NCBI GenBank assembly: GCA_041580375.1
Contig: JBFGDZ010000106.1
Span: 1 to 12,525 of the forward strand
Direction of reading: 5' to 3'
Source of the DNA: JAPUIN01 sp041580375
GTDB lineage: Bacteria; Acidobacteriota; Polarisedimenticolia; Gp22-AA2
DNA: 12,525 bases
In this document: positions 7,507-12,525 of the stretch, one piece after another
Numbering within the stretch: position 1 is the first letter of the stretch
How the letters are laid out: every line of letters begins with the position of its first letter
Notes under the pieces: model-generated
The model's input: the letters and a program-made list of their open reading frames with translations, nothing else
What the model was told of the DNA's origin: nothing
Databases searched by the model: none
Made by a program: the position numbers and the translations under genes

Positions 7507-7525
7507 GGGTCTCGCTTCGAGATCC
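7507..7525 (+). promoter_or_regulatory. rpsO leader hairpin, candidate S15 autoregulatory site
   Basis: GGGTCTCG and CGAGATCC pair over 8 bp (one G.U) with a 3-nt CTT loop, at or next to the predicted mRNA 5' end and about 28 nt before the rpsO ATG. S15 represses its own translation in several bacteria through structurally different leaders that contain a G.U/G-C element. This stem has a G.U pair flanked by G-C pairs. The hairpin is seen; the S15 link is inference. Confidence 0.45.
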
Positions 7526-7553
7526 GCAGTTCCCGGAGACGTCACAGCGCACC

Positions 7554-7823
7554 ATGGCACTGGACAAAGCGCGCAAGTCCGAGATCATCGAGTCCTACAG
7601 GACCCACCCCTCAGACACCGGCTCGCCCGAGGTCCAGATCGCCCTGCTGAGCCAGCGGATCGAGGGCCTGACGCAGCACTTCAGCTCGCACGCCAAGGAT
7701 CATCACTCGCGCCGCGGACTGCTCATGATGGTCGGAGCACGTCGTCGCCTCCTGGATTACCTCAAGGACAAAAACGCGGAGCGTTATCGAGAGCTGATCA
7801 AACGACTCGGGATCCGCAAATAG
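7554..7823 (+). CDS. rpsO: 30S ribosomal protein S15
   Basis: S15 is a primary 16S rRNA-binding protein that nucleates the 30S platform at the h20-h21-h22 junction. At 89 residues it is the same length as the E. coli protein. The signature runs DTGSPEVQ (21-28), then H42 and HAKDHHSRRGLL (46-57) with the RNA-contacting H42, D49 and S52 region intact. It ends in RRRLLDYLKDKN and LIKRLGIRK. ATG 7554 fits the family start (MALDKARK), but the nearest GGAG is ~15 nt upstream, longer than ideal. Translation may therefore depend on leader folding. Located between truB and pnp as in many bacteria. Confidence 0.97.
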   Translation: MALDKARKSEIIESYRTHPSDTGSPEVQIALLSQRIEGLTQHFSSHAKDHHSRRGLLMMVGARRRLLDYLKDKNAERYRELIKRLGIRK

Positions 7824-8139
7824 GAAGGCCGGAACCCGGGCGCTCATCGGGACAGAGGTTCGGCGCAAGCGGGAGGATTTCAATCCGGTTTCGAAACGAC
7901 CGCCGGGAGGAGCCCAAGGGTATTTTTCACGGCCTCATTTTTCCTCATAACCCAATACCCTTCCTTCTCATCACCCCGGCATCGTTGACGGCCACCCTCC
8001 CGCTGACCACCGCACTCCTTCATCCCGGACCGGACAGTCTTCCACCCATCGCCCCGGTCGCAACTGGACCGCCCCGGCACGCCGCATCAGGATGCCGCCC
8101 GGCGGGATCGTCCGGAGGCCACGCGTGAAGGAGAGTTTC
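7824..8139 (+). other. rpsO-pnp intergenic region (316 bp), no gene seen
   Basis: No credible reading frame with family resemblance lies here. It holds a perfect 10-bp palindrome GTTTCGAAAC (7888-7897), an AT-rich patch (7921-7975) unlike the surrounding GC-rich DNA, and the 9-bp inverted repeat annotated separately. It also has a 6-bp stem GACCGG/CCGGTC in the second half. In E. coli the equivalent gap carries the rpsO terminator, a pnp promoter and an RNase III-cleaved hairpin used for PNPase autocontrol. This gap is large enough for the same, but I cannot assign a clear pnp promoter; TTGACG at 7985 has no matching -10. Confidence 0.6.
7916..7962 (+). promoter_or_regulatory. Perfect 9-bp inverted repeat in an AT-rich patch upstream of pnp
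   Basis: AAGGGTATT (7916-7924) and AATACCCTT (7954-7962) are perfect reverse complements around a 29-nt loop containing two T5 runs. As RNA it would form a stem downstream of rpsO. It could be an rpsO 3' stability or termination structure, or a processing hairpin in the pnp leader. No U tract directly follows the second arm, so it is not a textbook terminator. Function is inferred. Confidence 0.5.
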
Positions 8140-10341
8140 ATGATCACCCGAAGCCTCGAATTCGGAGGCAGGACCCTCACCATCGAGAACGGGCGCATCG
8201 CCAAGCAGGCGGACGGCGCCGTCACGGTGCGGTACGGCGATACCGTCGTGCTCGTCACCGCCACATCGGATCGGCGCGAGCGGACCGGAGTCGACTTTCT
8301 TCCGCTCACCGTGGATTACCGTGAAAACACCTACGCCGCCGGGAAGATCCCGGGAGGCTTCTTCAAACGGGAGGGACGGCCCAACGAGAAGGAGACCCTC
8401 ACCTCGCGGCTGATCGACCGGCCGATCCGGCCCCTCTTTCCGAAATCCTGGGCCTACGAAACGCAGGTCATCGCGCTCGTGCTGTCGGCCGATCTGGCGA
8501 ACGATCCCGACATCCTTGCCGTGACTGGCGCCTCCACCGCCCTGCACATTTCGGATATTCCGTTCTCGACCCCAATCTCCGCCGTGCGCGTGGGTCTCGC
8601 CGAGGGCGGCTACATCCTCAATCCCACGTACGAGCAGATGGAGAGCAGCCGGCTCGATCTGGTCGTGGTGGCGAGCGCCACCGAGGTGGTGATGGTCGAG
8701 GCCGGCGCGGGCGAGGTGTCCGAGTCGGAGATGCTCGAAGGGATCTGGTTCGGCCAGGAACACGCCCGGGCCCTCGTCGAGCTTCAGGAGGATCTGAGAC
8801 GCGAGATCGGCAAGCCGAAGCGGCCGGTCAAGGAGCGCGTGCTCGATTCCGACCTTTACGCCCGCGTGAAGAGCGAGGCGGCCGATCGCCTGCACGCGGC
8901 CATGAAGATGCCGGTCAAGATCGAATCCTACCGCGCCGTGGCGACGCTCAAGGAGGAGATCCTGCAATCGGTGCCCGAGGACGACCCCGAGCGCCGGCAG
9001 GCCGCCTCGGCGGTCTTCCAGGATCTGCACAAGACGATCGCGCGCCACGAGCTGCTCCAGAAGCGCCGGCGCTTCGACGATCGTGCCTCCACCGATATCC
9101 GCCCGGTGACCTGCGAGGCCGGCGTGCTGCCGCGCACACACGGATCCGCCCTGTTCACCCGCGGCGAGACGCAGGCGCTCGTGACCTGCACGCTCGGCAC
9201 GAAAGAGGACGTTCAGCGCCTGGACTGGCTCGAGGGGGAATCGGAGAAGCGGTTCATGCTGCATTACAACTTCCCACCCTTCTCGGTCGGCGAGGTCAAG
9301 TTCCTGCGGGGGCCGGGGCGCCGCGAGATCGGCCACGGCGCGCTGGCCGAGCGGGCCCTCCTTCCCCTGATGCCCGACGAGGACGAGTTCCCCTACACCA
9401 TCCGGCTCGTCTCCGACATTCTCGAGTCGAACGGCTCCTCGTCGATGGCGTCGATCTGCGGCGGCTCGCTCTGTCTCATGGACGCCGGGGTGCCGTTGCG
9501 CGCCGCCGTGGCTGGGGCCGCGATGGGTCTCGTCAAGGAGGGCGATCAGTACGTCATCCTGACGGACATCGCGGGGGTCGAGGATCATTACGGGGACATG
9601 GACTTCAAGGTGGCGGGCACCCGGGACGGCATCACGGCCCTGCAGATGGACATCAAGATCCAGGGCATCAGCAAGGCGATCATGAAGGAGGCGCTGGACC
9701 AGGCCCACGCCGCCCGGATGTTCATCCTGGACGCCATGAACAGCACGCTCGCGCAGCCACGCGCCAGCATCTCCTCATTCGCGCCGCGCATCTTCACGAT
9801 CCGCATCAACAAGGATAAGATCCGCGAGGTCATCGGACCGGGCGGCAAGATGATCCGCTCGATCATCGAGAGGACGGGCTGCAAGATCGACGTCGAGGAC
9901 GATGGCCGCATTCACATCGCCTCGGTCGACGAGGACTCGGCCCAGAAGGCGATCGAGATCGTCAAGGAGATCACGGCCGAGGCCGAGGTCGGCAAGACCT
10001 ACATGGGCAAAGTGACGCGGATCGTCAACTTCGGCGCCTTCGTGGAGATCCTGCCCGGCATCGAGGGGTTGCTGCACATCTCCGAGCTTTCCGAGCATCG
10101 CGTCAGGGACGTGCACGACGAGCTTCGCGAGGGCGAGGAGGTGCTCCTGAAGGTCATCGAGGTCAATGGCGACCGCATCCGGCTCAGCCGCAGGGCCCTG
10201 CTGCGGGAGAAACGCGGGGAGCAGGGAGGGGGCGAAGCGGAGGGAGCGGCGGCCGGCGGCCGCGGCTCGGAGCGTAGCGGCGGCCGTCGGCATCACGCGG
10301 GCGGTCCGTCCCGCAGGCATCACTCATCGCGATCGCGCTGA
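8140..10341 (+). CDS. pnp: Polyribonucleotide nucleotidyltransferase (PNPase)
   Basis: PNPase is a trimeric 3'-5' phosphorolytic exoribonuclease, often part of the RNA degradosome, that releases NDPs and can also polymerise tails. The 733 residues are typical (E. coli 711). Seen in order: RNase PH domain 1 (~1-140, with FFKREGRPNEKETLTSRLIDRP); a helical linker; RNase PH domain 2 (~320-540) with the catalytic motif EDHYGDMDFK (D482, D488 and K490, equivalent to E. coli D486, D492, K494); KH domain with GPGG at 566-569; and S1 domain from ~617 (GKVTRIVNFGAFVEI). A basic Arg/Gly/Ser/His tail runs from ~691. All catalytic residues are present. ATG 8140 has AAGGAGAG ending 4 nt upstream. An in-frame ATG at 8092 adds non-conserved residues and is not favoured. 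Confidence 0.98.
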   Translation: MITRSLEFGGRTLTIENGRIAKQADGAVTVRYGDTVVLVTATSDRRERTGVDFLPLTVDYRENTYAAGKIPGGFFKREGRPNEKETLTSRLIDRPIRPLFPKSWAYETQVIALVLSADLANDPDILAVTGASTALHISDIPFSTPISAVRVGLAEGGYILNPTYEQMESSRLDLVVVASATEVVMVEAGAGEVSESEMLEGIWFGQEHARALVELQEDLRREIGKPKRPVKERVLDSDLYARVKSEAADRLHAAMKMPVKIESYRAVATLKEEILQSVPEDDPERRQAASAVFQDLHKTIARHELLQKRRRFDDRASTDIRPVTCEAGVLPRTHGSALFTRGETQALVTCTLGTKEDVQRLDWLEGESEKRFMLHYNFPPFSVGEVKFLRGPGRREIGHGALAERALLPLMPDEDEFPYTIRLVSDILESNGSSSMASICGGSLCLMDAGVPLRAAVAGAAMGLVKEGDQYVILTDIAGVEDHYGDMDFKVAGTRDGITALQMDIKIQGISKAIMKEALDQAHAARMFILDAMNSTLAQPRASISSFAPRIFTIRINKDKIREVIGPGGKMIRSIIERTGCKIDVEDDGRIHIASVDEDSAQKAIEIVKEITAEAEVGKTYMGKVTRIVNFGAFVEILPGIEGLLHISELSEHRVRDVHDELREGEEVLLKVIEVNGDRIRLSRRALLREKRGEQGGGEAEGAAAGGRGSERSGGRRHHAGGPSRRHHSSRSR

Positions 10342-10351
10342 GGACGTCACA

Positions 10352-10373
10352 CGGGCCCCCGGTTCCGGGCCCG
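10352..10373 (+). other. GC-rich hairpin between pnp and the MshEN gene
   Basis: CGGGCCC (10352-10358) pairs perfectly with GGGCCCG (10367-10373) across an 8-nt loop, starting 10 nt after the pnp stop. No T run follows, so it is not a standard intrinsic terminator. It could block 3'-5' exonucleases and protect the pnp message, or cause partial termination. Confidence 0.45.
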
Positions 10374-10398
10374 CGTTCGATCGTGGAGGCGAGGCCCG

Positions 10399-11715
10399 GT
10401 GGTGAAAGTGCAGCTCGGTGACTGGTTGCTGTCGAAGGGCAAGGTCACTCGGGAGCAGCTGCAGCGCGCGCTCCAGGACCAGCAGTTTTTCGGCGAGCGT
10501 CTCGGGACGAGCCTGATCAAGCTGGGCTACGTCAACGAGGACACGCTGGGCGAGTACCTGGCGGACGTCTCCAACTCCAGGTACGCGCCTCCCCACCGCC
10601 TCGACAACATCCCGGCCGAGGTGATCGCCGCGGTCCCCGCGCGCCTGGCGGCGCGCTATCGAATCGTGCCGATCGCGATCAAGGGACGCAAGCTGCAGCT
10701 GGCGATGCGGGATCCGAAAGATCTCATCACGCTCGACGAGATCACGTTCCTGACGGGCCTCTCGATCGAGCCGTACGTCGCCACGGAATTCCGCATCGTG
10801 CGCGCCATCGAGCGCTACTACGGCATCAAGCTCGGCACCAAGACCATCCCCGTGGCCGGAGGCGTCGAGGCGGAGGAGATCCCGTCCGGGTCCGCCGGGA
10901 GGCCGGTCGAGAAGGAGGCCTCGCCGCAGGACGAGATCGGCCTCGACGGTCTTCCGCTCGACGCCGATCCGTACGACACCGATCAGCCGTTCGTCTCCGG
11001 CCAGACCGTCCCGCCCCCCCAGGTCCATGAGAAGCGGGAGGCACTCCCCGCGTCGCTGGAGGAGTGGCGGATGGCGCACGAGGAGGTCGCCGACGGGCCC
11101 GCTGAGGAGCCGCGCGAGACCCGACCGCTGTCCCCCGCCGCGGAGAAGTCGGGGCGGTCGACCGAGCCAGCGCGCCCCGCCCCGGGCGCCGCAGTCACCG
11201 CGCGGGTCGCTTACCATCCCGCCGCCCACACGATGGAGGCGATCTCCGCCCGCCTCCGCGCCGCCGACACGCGGGACGAGATCTTCGACGCGATCCTCGA
11301 CTTCGCGGCGGCCCGGTTTCAGCGCGCCGCCATGTTCGTCGTGCAGCAGGATCGCGTGCTCGGCTGGAGCGGGCGGGGACCCGGGCTCGCGCCCAGCCGC
11401 ATCCGCAACGTCACGGTGCCGCTGGACCGCCCTTCCCTGTTCGTCTTCTTCCGTTCCGGCGGTGACTACTATTACGGCCCGGTCCCCGATCTGCCGGCGA
11501 ACGCGCGGCTGTTCCTGGACCTGGGCTTTCCCGCGCCCGCCCGGGTTCTCCTCCTGCCGCTGTCGATCAAGGATCGCGCCGCCGTCATCCTCTACGCCGA
11601 CCGGGGCTCCGAAGCCGGCCCGGCCCCGGAGATCGGCGAGTTCCGGAGGGTCCTGCAGAAGGCCTCGCTCGCGCTCGAGATCCTCATCCTGCGCAACAAG
11701 ATCATGATGATTTGA
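10399..11715 (+). CDS. MshEN (GspE/PilB N-terminal) domain protein with a GAF-like C-terminus; candidate c-di-GMP receptor
   Basis: No close named homologue is recognised. Residues 1-~145 are a MshEN domain, the N-terminal part of type II secretion/type IV pilus ATPases that binds cyclic-di-GMP in MshE. Two tandem copies of the ~24-residue motif are visible: LGDWLLSKGKVTREQLQRAL (6-25, starting QLG rather than RLG) and RLGTSLIKLGYVNEDTLGEYL (34-54). The lobe ending in VRAIERYYG follows. Residues ~150-275 are an acidic and Pro-rich linker. From ~279 (MEAISARLRAADTRDEIFDAIL) to ~430 the pattern of helices and strands looks GAF-like, ending in a helix. There are no Walker motifs, so it is not a secretion ATPase. 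Starts GTG 10399 or 10402, with GCGAGG 4-7 nt upstream. It begins 57 nt after pnp and may share its transcript. The 3' end overlaps the convergent Fis-like gene by 14 nt. Confidence 0.75.
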   Translation: MVKVQLGDWLLSKGKVTREQLQRALQDQQFFGERLGTSLIKLGYVNEDTLGEYLADVSNSRYAPPHRLDNIPAEVIAAVPARLAARYRIVPIAIKGRKLQLAMRDPKDLITLDEITFLTGLSIEPYVATEFRIVRAIERYYGIKLGTKTIPVAGGVEAEEIPSGSAGRPVEKEASPQDEIGLDGLPLDADPYDTDQPFVSGQTVPPPQVHEKREALPASLEEWRMAHEEVADGPAEEPRETRPLSPAAEKSGRSTEPARPAPGAAVTARVAYHPAAHTMEAISARLRAADTRDEIFDAILDFAAARFQRAAMFVVQQDRVLGWSGRGPGLAPSRIRNVTVPLDRPSLFVFFRSGGDYYYGPVPDLPANARLFLDLGFPAPARVLLLPLSIKDRAAVILYADRGSEAGPAPEIGEFRRVLQKASLALEILILRNKIMMI

Positions 11716-11953
11716 GCGAGGACGGCCTGGAGCCGTTTCGGCTGGGCAGCCACTCCTTCAACCGGAGGCCGCGGATCTTGTGGTTGAGGGTGTTGCGATG
11801 AATGCCGAGGGATCGCGCCGACAGGGAGAGGTTGCCGCGGTGCTTCTCCAGCGCGGCGAGGATGAACTCCCTCTCGAACTCGCGCTCCGCCTGATCCAGG
11901 CGGATTCCACCGTCGACCATCTCGGAGACCAGCTTCTGCAGCCTGCTCTTCAC
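11702..11953 (-). CDS. Small Fis-family helix-turn-helix protein
   Basis: A short DNA-binding protein (83 residues from this start) whose C-terminal half is an HTH_8/Fis-type domain. FIREFILAALEKH-like helix (FEREFILAALEKHRGN, 26-41) leads into LSLSARSLGIHRNTLNHKI (42-60), matching the end of E. coli Fis and the C-terminal domains of NtrC-type activators. No receiver or AAA+ domain is attached. GTG 11953 is chosen because GGAG lies 9 nt upstream and a TAGAAT -10-like box (minus strand, 11995-12000) would start transcription just before it. An in-frame GTG at 12004 adds 17 unconserved residues and lacks a ribosome binding site. It faces the MshEN gene, overlapping by 14 nt, and diverges from the AMMECR1 gene, which it might regulate (inference). 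Target unknown. Confidence 0.78.
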   Translation of the reverse strand: MKSRLQKLVSEMVDGGIRLDQAEREFEREFILAALEKHRGNLSLSARSLGIHRNTLNHKIRGLRLKEWLPSRNGSRPSSLKSS

Positions 11954-12054
11954 GCTCCCATTCTCCGGATCGGTCGTGGAATCGGTAGGGCAGGATTCTA
12001 CCACAGCGGCCGGCCGGCGCTCGCGCGGCGTCCGGACCGCCGCCGGAGTCCTCG

Positions 12055-12525
12055 ATGACCCGCGCCGGATTGCCCGCGCTGCTCGACGACGAAGGCCTCG
12101 TGCTGCTGCGCGTGGCGCGCGAGGCGATCACGGCTCGCCTCCTGAAGCATCCCGCGCCCGACCCGGGCCGCGTCCCCGCGCGGCTTCTCGTTCATCAGGG
12201 GGCCTTCGTGAGCCTGCACCGCGAGGTGACCCTGCGCGGCTGCATCGGAGTCATTCTCCCGCGCGAGCCGCTCGTCCTCACCGTCCAGCACTGCGCCGTC
12301 TCGGCGGCCGTGGGGGATCCGAGGTTTCCGCCGCTCGACGTCTCCGAGCTGGACGCCGTGTCGATCGAGGTCTCGGTCCTGTCCACGCCGGTCCGGGTGC
12401 GGGACGCCGGAGGGATCGTCCCGGGCACCCACGGCCTGATCGTCACCCGCGGATCGCGGCGCGGCCTGCTCCTTCCGCAGGTCGCCCGCGATCAGGGTTG
12501 GGACGTCGGGACCTTCCTGGCGGAG
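12055..12525 (+). CDS. amrA: AMMECR1-family protein (AmmeMemoRadiSam system protein A), partial at right edge
   Basis: The first 157 residues are present; the reading frame is open to the last base, so the C-terminus is missing (family usually ~180-220). Family signatures are clear: LRGCIG at 60-65, then AAVGDPRFPPL (84-94), ELDAVSIEVSVLSTP (98-112), GLIVTRGSRRGLLLPQVA (127-144) and GWDVGTFL (148-155). AMMECR1 proteins occur across all domains; in bacteria and archaea they often accompany a Memo-like protein (AmrB) and a radical SAM enzyme (AmrS), and their reaction is not established. Whether those partners follow cannot be seen. ATG 12055 has GGAG with 6-nt spacing. The gene diverges from the Fis-like gene. 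Confidence 0.9.
   Translation, partial: MTRAGLPALLDDEGLVLLRVAREAITARLLKHPAPDPGRVPARLLVHQGAFVSLHREVTLRGCIGVILPREPLVLTVQHCAVSAAVGDPRFPPLDVSELDAVSIEVSVLSTPVRVRDAGGIVPGTHGLIVTRGSRRGLLLPQVARDQGWDVGTFLAE

Noticed and set aside
7985..8013. TTGACG as a -35 box for a pnp promoter
   Set aside because: No -10-like hexamer lies 15-19 bp downstream; that stretch is GC-rich.
7460..8128. 222-codon plus-strand frame across rpsO and the intergenic gap
   Set aside because: It overlaps rpsO in another frame, and its sequence is low-complexity with no family resemblance.
8020..9708. 562-codon open frame antisense to pnp
   Set aside because: It mirrors the pnp codon pattern, has no ribosome binding site or domain, and covers the conserved PNPase coding sequence.
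10399..11715. Calling the MshEN protein a GspE/PilB secretion ATPase
   Set aside because: Only the N-terminal domain is present. There is no Walker A, Walker B or Asp/His box, and the C-terminal half is GAF-like.
11995..12023. Full promoter for the Fis-like gene based on TAGAAT on the minus strand
   Set aside because: The -10-like box is good, but the expected -35 position reads CGAGCG. It is kept only as supporting evidence for the start choice.

Overview
The window is bacterial, GC-rich and densely packed. It is almost entirely the conserved translation and RNA-processing gene cluster rimP-nusA-infB-ylxP(DUF503)-rbfA-truB-rpsO-pnp. The 5' part of a 16S rRNA gene lies at the left edge, pointing the opposite way, and three less conserved genes lie at the right. 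The 16S fragment is clearly bacterial. Together with the high GC content and the DUF503 gene between infB and rbfA, it suggests an uncultured soil or sediment lineage. Acidobacteriota is my best guess, made from memory of 16S patterns at low confidence.

Left region (1-727): the first ~416 nt of 16S rRNA lie on the minus strand. Behind them come a ~110-nt leader with a UUCG hairpin, a BoxA-like antitermination element, and a strong promoter (TTGACA, 18 bp, TAGAAT). About 26 bp from that promoter, a second promoter candidate fires the other way into a short leader. This leader ends in an intrinsic-terminator-like hairpin just before rimP. The rRNA operon and the operon encoding NusA, which acts on rRNA antitermination, therefore appear to diverge from one control region.

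Core operon (728-7455): rimP, nusA, infB, ylxP, rbfA and truB overlap by 4 nt or sit 0-9 nt apart, so one transcript with translational coupling is likely. Their products cover 30S maturation (RimP, RbfA), transcription elongation and antitermination (NusA), initiation (IF2) and tRNA U55 pseudouridylation (TruB). NusA has an unusual ~210-residue acidic, partly repetitive C-terminal tail. IF2, encoded immediately after it, has a ~250-residue basic Ala/Pro/Arg-rich linker.

rpsO-pnp (7456-10341): rpsO has its own extended -10 promoter and a hairpin at the predicted mRNA start, which could be a site of S15 autoregulation. A 316-bp spacer with an AT-rich patch and a perfect 9-bp inverted repeat precedes pnp.

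Right region (10342-12525): 57 nt after pnp is a protein with a MshEN-type (GspE/PilB N-terminal) domain and a GAF-like C-terminus but no ATPase, a candidate cyclic-di-GMP receptor. A small Fis-family DNA-binding protein converges on it and overlaps its 3' end. Divergent from the Fis gene, an AMMECR1-family gene (AmmeMemoRadiSam system protein A) runs off the right edge. I saw no mobile elements, CRISPR arrays or tRNA genes.
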